Source: Acidobacteriota bacterium
Lineage (GTDB): Bacteria > Acidobacteriota > Terriglobia > Acidiferrales > UBA7541
Length of the DNA stretch: 64,000 bases
Assembly (NCBI GenBank): GCA_021788095.1
Contig: JAJYLB010000002.1
Location: 62,001-126,000 of the forward strand
Direction of reading: 5' to 3'
In this document: piece by piece, positions 25,678 to 34,246 of the stretch
Layout: each line of letters starts with the position of its first letter
How positions within the stretch are numbered: position 1 is the first letter of the stretch
Notes under the pieces: generated by a model
Seen by the model: only the letters and a program-made list of their open reading frames with translations
Databases searched by the model: none
Told to the model about the DNA's origin: nothing
Position numbers and translations under genes: made by a program

Positions 25678-25799
25678 AAGGTGTTGCAAAACCCCCAGGA
25701 GGCACGCTTCGGGGGCTGAAGCCCCTGATTTTCGGCAGTTTTTTGTCGGAGCTGAAGCTCCGACCCCCGAAGTCCGTGGGGTTTCGCAAGGGAGCTAGA
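25666..25799. mobile_element. Palindromic MITE-like insertion between atpH and atpA, with 13-bp direct repeats
   Basis: CAAGGGAGCTAGA occurs at 25666-25678 and 25787-25799. Between them lie near-matching terminal repeats TTGCAAAACCCC (25684-25695) and GGGGTTTCGCAA (25778-25789, 11 of 12) and two hairpins, GGGGCTGAAGCCCC and TCGGAGCTGAAGCTCCGA. The left direct repeat contains the atpH stop codon; the right one supplies the ribosome site of atpA. This is what an insertion with target duplication across the stop/ribosome-site overlap would leave. Confidence 0.65.
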
Positions 25800-25808
25800 G
25801 AAGCGAAC

Positions 25809-27395
25809 ATGGCTACGATCAAGGCAGACGAAATCGCCAAGATACTGCGCGAGCAAATCGAGAACTATCAGGAATCAGTCACCCTGGAAGAGATCGGATC
25901 GGTGATCTCGGTGGGCGACGGCATCGCCCGGATCCACGGTTTGGAGAAGGTGATGATGGGCGAGATGCTGGAATTCCCGCACGAGGTTTTCGGCATCGCG
26001 CTGAATCTCGAGGAGGACCAGGTAGGCGCGGTCCTGCTGGGGGAGTACACCGCGGTGAAGGAAGGCGACGTGGTTCGCCGGACGCGCACGATCATGTCGG
26101 TGCCCGTCGGCGACGGGCTGATCGGCCGCGTGGTCAATCCGCTCGGCCAGCCCCTGGACGAGAGAGGCCCGATTCCTTCCGCGCAGCGCAATCCGCTCGA
26201 ACGGCTGGCGCCGGGCGTGGTGGATCGGCAAGGGGTGAAGGAGCCGCTGCAGACGGGCATCAAGGCGATCGACTCGATGATTCCGATCGGGCGGGGCCAG
26301 CGCGAGCTGATCATCGGCGACCGGCAAACCGGCAAGACGGCGATCATTCTGGATACGATCTTGAACCAGCGCGAGACGGACGTCATCTCGATCTACTGCG
26401 CGATCGGGCAGAAGCGGTCCACGATCGCGCAGGTGGTGAAGACGCTGGCCGATTTCGGCGCGATGGACAAGACCATCGTCGTGGCGGCCTCGGCCGCCGA
26501 GCCCGCCACCTTGCAATACATCGCTCCCTACGCCGCTTGCGCCATTGGGGAATATTTCCGGGACGGGGGCCGGCACGCCGCCGTCTTCTACGACGACCTC
26601 TCGAAGCACGCCCAGGCTTATCGCGAAATCTCGCTCTTGCTGCGGCGGCCGCCCGGCCGCGAGGCGTTTCCCGGCGACGTTTTCTACCTGCATTCGCGCC
26701 TGCTGGAGCGCGCCGCGAAACTGAACGACGCAAAGGGCGGCGGGTCGCTCACCGCGCTGCCCGTGATCGAGACGCAAGCCGGCGACGTCACGGCCTACAT
26801 CCCCACCAACGTGATTTCGATTACCGACGGTCAGATCTATCTGGAGGCCGATCTGTTCAATATCGGGATCCGGCCCGCCATCAACGTCGGCATCTCCGTC
26901 AGCCGGGTGGGCGGCGCGGCCCAGACCAAGGCGATGAAACAGGTGGCGGGGACGCTCCGGCTCGAAATGGCGCAGTACCGGGAACTCGCCGCTTTCGCCC
27001 AGTTTGGGTCCGAACTCGACCGCGCCAGCCAGGCGCAGATCGCCCGAGGCCGCCGCCTCACGGAAATCCTCAAGCAGGACCAGTATCAGCCGCTGCCGGT
27101 AGCGAAGCAGATTGCGATCATCTTCGCGGGGACCAACGGCTATTTCGACAATTTGGAAGTGGACGAGTGCCGCAAGTTCGAGAAGGGGCTCTACGACTTC
27201 CTCGACGCCAATCATCCGGCGACGCTCGCCAAGATCGCGGAGCGAAAGCAGTTGGACGACGAGTTGCGCGGCGAGCTACGCGCGGCGCTCGACGCCTTCA
27301 AGCAGCAGTTCCGGGCCGTTTCCGGGCTGGCAGCTTCCGGGGCGCCGGAATCGGGCACGCCCGAATCGGGCGCGCAAGCCGCGGCGGCCGGATAA
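25809..27395 (+). CDS. atpA: ATP synthase F1 subunit alpha
   Basis: 528 residues from ATG at 25809 (GGGAG at 25790-25794). The Walker [11 protein letters not shown] (about residue 170) and the arginine-finger region [16 protein letters not shown] are clear. It forms the non-catalytic nucleotide sites of the F1 head. The protein ends in a Gly/Ser/Pro/Glu-rich tail ([20 protein letters not shown]) that is longer than in most species and of low complexity. Part of the atp operon; atpG follows after 17 nt. Confidence 0.96.
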   Translation: MATIKADEIAKILREQIENYQESVTLEEIGSVISVGDGIARIHGLEKVMMGEMLEFPHEVFGIALNLEEDQVGAVLLGEYTAVKEGDVVRRTRTIMSVPVGDGLIGRVVNPLGQPLDERGPIPSAQRNPLERLAPGVVDRQGVKEPLQTGIKAIDSMIPIGRGQRELIIGDRQTGKTAIILDTILNQRETDVISIYCAIGQKRSTIAQVVKTLADFGAMDKTIVVAASAAEPATLQYIAPYAACAIGEYFRDGGRHAAVFYDDLSKHAQAYREISLLLRRPPGREAFPGDVFYLHSRLLERAAKLNDAKGGGSLTALPVIETQAGDVTAYIPTNVISITDGQIYLEADLFNIGIRPAINVGISVSRVGGAAQTKAMKQVAGTLRLEMAQYRELAAFAQFGSELDRASQAQIARGRRLTEILKQDQYQPLPVAKQIAIIFAGTNGYFDNLEVDECRKFEKGLYDFLDANHPATLAKIAERKQLDDELRGELRAALDAFKQQFRAVSGLAASGAPESGTPESGAQAAAAG

Positions 27396-27412
27396 GGCAA
27401 TCGGCTCGAGCC

Positions 27413-28297
27413 ATGCCCACACTTCTCGAATACCGTCACCGGCTGCGTTCGGTGAACCAGACGAAGCAAATCACCCGGGCGATGAAATTCGTCGCCGCGG
27501 CCCAGCTTCGCCGGGCGCAGTCGCGGGTGTTCGCCGCGCGGCCTTACGCTCACGAGATTCTCGAGGTCTTGCGCTCGGCGGCCGAGCGGGTCGAGCAACC
27601 TATCCACCCGCTGTTGGAGCGACGGGCCGAGCGGAGGCTGCTGGTGCTCGTGCTGACTTCGGACAAGGGGCTGTGCGGGGCCTTCAATAGCAACGTCGCG
27701 CGCCGGGCCGCCGCCTTTTTCCGGGCCCACAAGGATCGCGAGCTGAAATGGATCGCGGTGGGACGCCGCGGCCGCGATACGTTGCGCAAGCAAGGCTTCC
27801 GGCTGGAGGCGGAGTACGTGGACATCTTCCGGCGTTTGGATTTCGAGCACGCGCGCGAAATCGCCAGGCGGGTGGGCGGGCTTTACGCGGAGCCTCAAGT
27901 GGACGCGGTGTACGCTATTTACAACGAATTCAAGAACGTCATGACGCAGAAACTGATCGTCGAGCAGGTGTTGCCCCTGGCGCCCGAGGTCGTGGCGGGC
28001 GGGGCCGCGGGGAAGCTACGGGACCGGCGGGCCGAGCCGGATTACATCTATGAGGATCCGCCGCAAGCCATCTTCGACAGCATGCTTCCCCGGTACCTGG
28101 AATCGGAGATCTTCCGAATCCTTCTCGAGTCGGGCGCCGGCGAACAAGCGGCGCGCATGACCGCGATGGACGCGGCTACCAACAACGCCGCCGATCTGAT
28201 CGAGCGGCTGACCCTGGAAATGAACAAGGCGCGCCAAGCCGCCATCACCAAAGAGATCATCGAAGTCGTTAGCGGAGCCGCGGCCACGGCCGCGTGA
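27413..28297 (+). CDS. atpG: ATP synthase F1 subunit gamma
   Basis: 294 residues from ATG at 27413. The N-terminal shaft helix has RLRSVNQTKQITRAMKFVAA, a central LTSDKGLCGAFN motif, and the C-terminal helix ends with MDAATNNAADLIERLTLEMN...RQAAITKEIIE, all diagnostic. It is the rotor axle inside the alpha3beta3 head. Within the operon between atpA and atpD. Confidence 0.95.
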   Translation: MPTLLEYRHRLRSVNQTKQITRAMKFVAAAQLRRAQSRVFAARPYAHEILEVLRSAAERVEQPIHPLLERRAERRLLVLVLTSDKGLCGAFNSNVARRAAAFFRAHKDRELKWIAVGRRGRDTLRKQGFRLEAEYVDIFRRLDFEHAREIARRVGGLYAEPQVDAVYAIYNEFKNVMTQKLIVEQVLPLAPEVVAGGAAGKLRDRRAEPDYIYEDPPQAIFDSMLPRYLESEIFRILLESGAGEQAARMTAMDAATNNAADLIERLTLEMNKARQAAITKEIIEVVSGAAATAA

Positions 28298-29767
<1,470 letters not shown>

Positions 29768-29772
29768 TTCCC

Positions 29773-30219
29773 ATGCCCATCGAATCCATCGCGCTCCAGG
29801 TGGTTACACCCGACCGGCGGGTGGTTGAGGAAAGCGTCGAGGAAGTGCAGGTTCCCGGCGACCAGGGTTATCTGGGCGTTTTGCCAGGCCATGCGCCGTT
29901 GATGACCGAATTGGGCGCGGGGATGCTGAGTTATCGGAAGGGAGCCACCTGGTACTATCTGACCGCGCTACGTGGTTTCGCCGAAGTGCTGGCCGACCGC
30001 GTCACGGTGCTGGCCGAGCGCGCCGAGCGCGCGGAAGAGATCGATCTCGGGCGGGCAGAGAAGGCGGCCGCGCGGGCTCGGGAGCGGCTGGGGCGGTTGC
30101 AAGATCCCGAGGTGGATTGGGCTCGCGCACAAGCGGCGCTCGAGCGTGCCATGGTTCGGGTGCAAGTGGCGGCGAAGGCAGGCAGCGCCCTCACCGAAGG
30201 CCACCGGCCGGAGATCTAG
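29773..30219 (+). CDS. atpC: ATP synthase F1 subunit epsilon
   Basis: 148 residues from ATG at 29773, five bases after the atpD stop. The N-terminal beta-sandwich has LQVVTPDRRVVEE and GYLGVLPGHAPLMTEL; the C-terminal helical hairpin (LGRAEKAAARARERL) is the part that can brake ATP hydrolysis. Last gene of the operon. Subunits a and c (atpB, atpE) are not in this window. Confidence 0.94.
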   Translation: MPIESIALQVVTPDRRVVEESVEEVQVPGDQGYLGVLPGHAPLMTELGAGMLSYRKGATWYYLTALRGFAEVLADRVTVLAERAERAEEIDLGRAEKAAARARERLGRLQDPEVDWARAQAALERAMVRVQVAAKAGSALTEGHRPEI

Positions 30220-30224
30220 AGACT

Positions 30225-30300
30225 GCTGGCGTGGGAGGGCGATGCGGCAGCGCGCGAGCAGGAATGCCCGCGCCACTTGCGGGCGGCGTCAGCGGGTACC
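30225..30300. repeat. GCCCGCGCCAC interspersed unit
   Basis: A GCGCGCGAGCAGGAATGCCCGCGCCACTTGCGGGCGG unit (about 30250-30287) between convergent atpC and the HAD gene, related to units at 8264, 18757 and 18964. Confidence 0.5.
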
Positions 30301-30308
30301 GACTCCGA

Positions 30309-30815
30309 TTAGGACCGGAGTGTGGCCTTGAGGGCTTTCGGCTCGATGAGGAGATCGAGGGCGTTGGCCGCGCCCGTGACGAAGAGATGGGCATTCAGGA
30401 GGGCGTCGGTGGCGCATCCCTCGCCGTTATCGACGGCGATAGCCACCCCTCCCTCCTCCCGCGCGGAAGCCAGCAGCAGCCGATCGTTATTCCCGTTCCC
30501 CAAGACCAAGCAGGAACGCAGGGCGAATTGCCGGCCTAAGTTGCGTTTCTGGACGTCGTGCCCGCCCCCCTCGCCTTCCAACCGATGAAGGGTGAGAGCG
30601 ATGCCAGCCAGTTCTTTCTCCGCGGATCCGAAAGTATCGGCCGTTAGCACGTGAATGTCGATGACGGCGGAAAGCCGGACGAGCCGGTCCTTAACTCCCG
30701 GAGCGAGTTTTCCGCCGCGGGAGAGAGTGCCGGTGAAATCGGTTAGCAAGGCACAGATTTCCCGGCGTCCGAAGCCGGGGATGTCGATGGCGATCCCGGT
30801 GCCCGATTTGATCAT
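30309..30815 (-). CDS. HAD superfamily phosphatase (soluble P-type ATPase-like)
   Basis: 168 residues. HAD motif I reads DFTGTLS (Asp then Thr in place of the second Asp, as in P-type ATPases), motif II LTADTFG, and motif IV GNGNND. This set is typical of the small soluble proteins that resemble the phosphorylation domain of P-type ATPases; substrate unknown. Its ATG directly follows the stop of the upstream secreted protein gene (TAG then ATG), so they are cotranscribed with ruvC and yebC. Confidence 0.82.
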   Translation of the reverse strand: MIKSGTGIAIDIPGFGRREICALLTDFTGTLSRGGKLAPGVKDRLVRLSAVIDIHVLTADTFGSAEKELAGIALTLHRLEGEGGGHDVQKRNLGRQFALRSCLVLGNGNNDRLLLASAREEGGVAIAVDNGEGCATDALLNAHLFVTGAANALDLLIEPKALKATLRS

Positions 30816-31529
30816 CTACCGGCGGCGGGTGAGGCTGGCGACGATCTGGGTGGCGCGGCCGCGGGCGATATCGAGCAGGCCGCGATTGGAAGCGATCTGA
30901 TTGAGAATCGGCACCAGAGCCTCCGGATCGGGCAGGAGATGGGATTCGAGGTCCGATTGGAGCCGTAGGAGAACGTCGTTCATGCCGAGCGGGTCGTAAC
31001 GCATCGTGCTGCTGAGCTGATCCAGGTATTGGTCCTGGAGGGACAGCCCCTCGAAAATCTCGAGCAGGTGGTTGGCGCCGGAGTTGAGGGTGAAATTGAA
31101 GGAAGCTTGATAACTTTGGCCGTTCTTGTCGTAGCGGAAGGTCTTTTCTCCCAGATCGGCGATGCGGCGGCGCGCATCGAGATGAATGTCTTGGAAATCG
31201 TGCAGGTCCGCCGCCAGCGTGAAGATTTTCGCCGTAATGGCGGGCGAGGCCTGGCATGGCTGGGGCTTGGGCTGCTGGTCGAGTTGGCGGATGTCGAACG
31301 TGCCCGAGCCGTTTTGGGCCAGTTTGATCTCGACGTATTCGGGGGAGCTGGACTTGAAGATTTTGCGGAAGGTGATGACCGCCATGCCCGGCGGAACGGC
31401 AGATGTCGCGCCGCTTTCCGGCTTGGTGGCTTGCGTCTCCGTTGGCCGGCCGGCGGCGAGGGCAGGCGGCAGGAGCAAGGGAAGCGCGGCCAGGATCAGA
31501 AGAATGCGCCAGCGGAACGTCATCCTCAT
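30816..31529 (-). CDS. Secreted hypothetical protein
   Basis: 237 residues from ATG at 31529, overlapping the ruvC stop by 4 nt (ATGA). A signal peptide (MRMTFRWRILLILAALPLLL) precedes a 215-residue exported domain with no recognised motif (VITFRKIFKSSSPEYVEIKL; LEIFEGLSLQDQYLDQ). The much longer frame to 32054 is out of frame with ruvC and is spurious before this start. Operon yebC-ruvC-this-HAD. Role unknown; the operon position does not suggest one. Confidence 0.78.
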   Translation of the reverse strand: MRMTFRWRILLILAALPLLLPPALAAGRPTETQATKPESGATSAVPPGMAVITFRKIFKSSSPEYVEIKLAQNGSGTFDIRQLDQQPKPQPCQASPAITAKIFTLAADLHDFQDIHLDARRRIADLGEKTFRYDKNGQSYQASFNFTLNSGANHLLEIFEGLSLQDQYLDQLSSTMRYDPLGMNDVLLRLQSDLESHLLPDPEALVPILNQIASNRGLLDIARGRATQIVASLTRRR

Positions 31530-32149
31530 GCCTCGATGCGCGCCGGGTAGAGGTGGTTGCCGGCCGAGCCGACGCGGCGCCGCGCCTGCTCGGTGAATAC
31601 GTGACACAAGGCGAGCGCGAGGGCATCGGCGGCATCGGGCGAGCTGGGCGGCTCGGCAAGTTGAAGAATCGCACCAACCATGGTTTGCATCTGGGCCTTG
31701 GAGGCGGCTCCGTAACCGGTCACTTGGAATTTTACCTCGCGCGGCGTGTAGTTGTGCACGACCACGCCAGCTTGAGCCGCTGCGAGCAAGACCACTCCGC
31801 GCGCCTCGGCAAGCTTGAGCGAGGTGCGCAGGTTGGGAGCGGCGAAAACCGTCTCGAGAGCCACGGCATCGGGTGAGAACTCCTCGAGCAGCGCCCGGAT
31901 CACGCGATGCGTCTCCTTCAGCCGGTCGCCAAACGACGCTCGCGAGGGATGGCGGAGGGAACCGTGCCGCAGCGCGCGCACCACTCGCCCGTCCGATTCG
32001 ACGACCGCATAACCCGTTGGCCCCGCCGCCGCAGGATCGATTCCCGCCACGCACAGCCGATCGCCCTTACGGCTGCCGGAGCCCATCGCGGCAGCAGGAT
32101 GGCCGGGAAGCGCGCGCGAGGACCGCTGCTTGGGAAGCCGAGCCATCAT
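31526..32149 (-). CDS. ruvC: Holliday junction resolvase RuvC
   Basis: 207 residues. It starts at ATG 32149, which overlaps the yebC stop (ATGA). Catalytic acidic residues are seen in VAGIDPAAAGPTGYAVVE (D), VALETVFAAPN (E) and SPDAADALALALCHV (D), with the DNA-binding KFQVTGYGAASKAQMQTMV. The N-terminus is extended by about 30 residues relative to most RuvC. It cleaves four-way junctions made by RuvAB; ruvA and ruvB are not nearby. Confidence 0.93.
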   Translation of the reverse strand: MMARLPKQRSSRALPGHPAAAMGSGSRKGDRLCVAGIDPAAAGPTGYAVVESDGRVVRALRHGSLRHPSRASFGDRLKETHRVIRALLEEFSPDAVALETVFAAPNLRTSLKLAEARGVVLLAAAQAGVVVHNYTPREVKFQVTGYGAASKAQMQTMVGAILQLAEPPSSPDAADALALALCHVFTEQARRRVGSAGNHLYPARIEA

Positions 32150-32901
32150 CCGGCGCCGACGGCCGCTTGCATCTCCTTCTCGTCGATATCGAAATTGGCG
32201 AAAACGTGCTGGACGTCGTCGTGGTCTTCCAGCGCCTCGACCAGGCGCAGCATCTGTTGCGCCGCAGTCCCGGTGAGCTTGATGTAGTTTTGAGCGACCC
32301 AGCCGACTTGAGCGGAGCTGGGTTGAACCCCGGCGGCCTGGAGGGCCTCGCGCACCTTGTCGAAGGACTCCGGCGGAGTGAGGACCTCCCAGGAGGAGCC
32401 GTCGTCGCGTAGGTCTTCGGCGCCGGCATCCAGGGCCACGGCGAGCAGCTTGTCTTCGTCTGCCTGCTCCTTGGGAACGTAGAGGTCTCCCTTACGGGTG
32501 AACATCCAGCCCACAGCCCCGGTTTCGGCGAGGTTACCGCCGTTCTTGGACATCACATGCCGAATCTCGCTGACGACTCGGTTGCGATTGGTGGTAACGA
32601 CTTCGATCAGCATGCCCACTCCGCCCGGTCCGTAACCTTCAAAAACCACCTCTTCGTAGTGTTCCCCTTCGAGCTGGCCGGTGCCGCGCTGGATGGCGCG
32701 GTCGATGTTTTCGTTGGGCATGTTCTCGGCTTTGGCGGCCTGAACCGCGGAGCGGAGGCGGGGGTTGGAATCGGGATCGCCGCCGCCGACGCGGGCGGCG
32801 ATCGTGATTTCCCGGATCAGTTTCGTGAAAGCTTTACCGCGGCGGGCGTCGGCCGCAGCCTTTTTGTGCTTAATGGTCGCCCACTTCGAATGACCAGACA
32901 T
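32146..32901 (-). CDS. yebC: YebC/PmpR family (TACO1-like) protein
   Basis: 251 residues from ATG at 32901 (GCGAGG upstream). The N-terminus MSGHSKWATIKHKKAAADAR is diagnostic, followed by REITIAARVGGGDPDSNPRL and the C-terminal EALEDHDDVQHVFANFD. Family members act as transcription regulators or, as shown for several, help ribosomes at proline stretches. First gene of the yebC-ruvC operon, the common arrangement. Confidence 0.95.
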   Translation of the reverse strand: MSGHSKWATIKHKKAAADARRGKAFTKLIREITIAARVGGGDPDSNPRLRSAVQAAKAENMPNENIDRAIQRGTGQLEGEHYEEVVFEGYGPGGVGMLIEVVTTNRNRVVSEIRHVMSKNGGNLAETGAVGWMFTRKGDLYVPKEQADEDKLLAVALDAGAEDLRDDGSSWEVLTPPESFDKVREALQAAGVQPSSAQVGWVAQNYIKLTGTAAQQMLRLVEALEDHDDVQHVFANFDIDEKEMQAAVGAG

Positions 32902-32974
32902 TGCGAGCCTCGCACGAGGGAAAATGGCGGGAACCAAAGTCTAGCACAGCCCGCGGGGGGAGGAGAAGGAGTCT

Positions 32975-33060
32975 GGGGGGGGCGCGGAGACCGCGCCCCT
33001 ACTGCGGCGGCAGGGGAAGGCATATCAGATTGGAGATTGGAGTTTTCAGAGGGGGCCGGG
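32975..33060. repeat. Decayed interspersed repeat
   Basis: GACCGCGCCCCTACTGCGGCGGCAGGGGAAGGCATATCAGATTGGAGATTGGAGTTTTCAG resembles a diverged copy of the GGCGGCGAAGGC...GATTTCAG unit. It lies between yebC and the ThiF gene. Confidence 0.4.
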
Positions 33061-33106
33061 GAGAAAAGCGCACAGGCAGGCTGTGCTACGGCCTGGCCCG
33101 CGAGGG

Positions 33107-34132
33107 TCAGGCGCCGATGTAGCGGGCGTAGAGGGAGCGAGCTACGGCGGGGTCCTTGGTGCCCTTGACGATGGCGCGGCCGTCGGCAAAGACGGTGACT
33201 TCATAAGGCGGGACGCGGAAGCGCAGCAGGTAGGGATTGGCGTGGACGTCGGCGGCCGAGCGAGACAACTGGAGCGAGAGAGAGCCCAGGTCCAGCCGGC
33301 GCGTGCGTTCGTGGATCTGGACCGAGTCGCGCCCGCAGAGGGTGATGTGCGGCTGCGCTTTGCCTTCGAGGTAGTGCAGCTCGCGGCGAACGCAGGCGCG
33401 GCAAGCGGGATCGCGAACGCCGCCAATCGCCTGGAATCGCCCGTTCCACACGTCGGCGGAGATCAGCCGGGTTTCGGCGAAGGGTTCGGCGGTGGCCAGG
33501 CGGCGCAGGGCCGCAGTGGCCTGAAGGGCGGCGATGAGCGAGGCGGCGGAATTGAGGATGCCCACGGTGTCGCAGGTTTCCTCGACTCCCACTCCCGCGG
33601 AAGCTTCGGCGAGGCAGGCAAGGCAGGCGGTGCGCCCCGGCTCGATCGCCATCGTTACGCCGTAACCGGAAACCGCGGCGGCGTAGATCCAGGGAACGCC
33701 CAGATGGATGGCGGCATCGTTGAGCAGGAAGCGCGTCTCGAAATTGTCGGTACCGTCGAGCAGGATGGAGAAGCCGGAAAGCAGCTCGATCGAGTTGGAA
33801 GGAGAGAGATCGGCGACGATCCCCTCGACCGCGACGCCGGAATTCATCGCGAGCAGCTTGCGTTGCGCGGCCACAGCTTTGGGGAGCGCGGCGCGGGCGT
33901 CCTCTTCGTCGAAAAGGCACTGCCGCTGGAGGTTGGATAGCTCGACGAAGTCGCGGTCAACGATCCGAACGCGGCCTACGCCGGCGCGAACGAGCAGGTT
34001 CGCCACGGCGCTGCCGAGCGCGCCACAGCCAACGATGACGGCGGAGGAATCCCGCAGGCTGCGCTGGCCTCGCTCGCCGATGCCGGAGAAGAGTATCTGC
34101 CGCGAGTATCGGTCGAAGGTTTCGGGTTCCAT
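33107..34132 (-). CDS. ThiF/MoeB/HesA family E1-like enzyme
   Basis: 341 residues from ATG at 34132; the longer open frame is unlikely. DRYSRQILFSGIGERGQRSL, the nucleotide-binding GCGALGSAVANLLVRAGVG, DRDFVELSNLQRQ, the adenylation DGTDNFETRFLLND and the zinc cysteine pairs CLAC and CRAC are present. It adenylates the C-terminus of a ubiquitin-like sulphur carrier (ThiS/MoaD). The C-terminal part, after CRAC, has an extra domain of about 80 residues that ends in FADGRAIVKGTKDPAVARSL, as in MoeB-like fusions. It is divergent from bamA. Confidence 0.9.
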   Translation of the reverse strand: MEPETFDRYSRQILFSGIGERGQRSLRDSSAVIVGCGALGSAVANLLVRAGVGRVRIVDRDFVELSNLQRQCLFDEEDARAALPKAVAAQRKLLAMNSGVAVEGIVADLSPSNSIELLSGFSILLDGTDNFETRFLLNDAAIHLGVPWIYAAAVSGYGVTMAIEPGRTACLACLAEASAGVGVEETCDTVGILNSAASLIAALQATAALRRLATAEPFAETRLISADVWNGRFQAIGGVRDPACRACVRRELHYLEGKAQPHITLCGRDSVQIHERTRRLDLGSLSLQLSRSAADVHANPYLLRFRVPPYEVTVFADGRAIVKGTKDPAVARSLYARYIGA

Positions 34133-34246
34133 TCGATTGCGACACCAGCTTAACGCGGGGAGGGCCCCGGCGGGAAACGAGGCTGTGCTAACCTTGGTGT
34201 TTTGGCGTGCAACCTGTTGAGGTTGCGGACCTTTCGCGTGAGGGGA

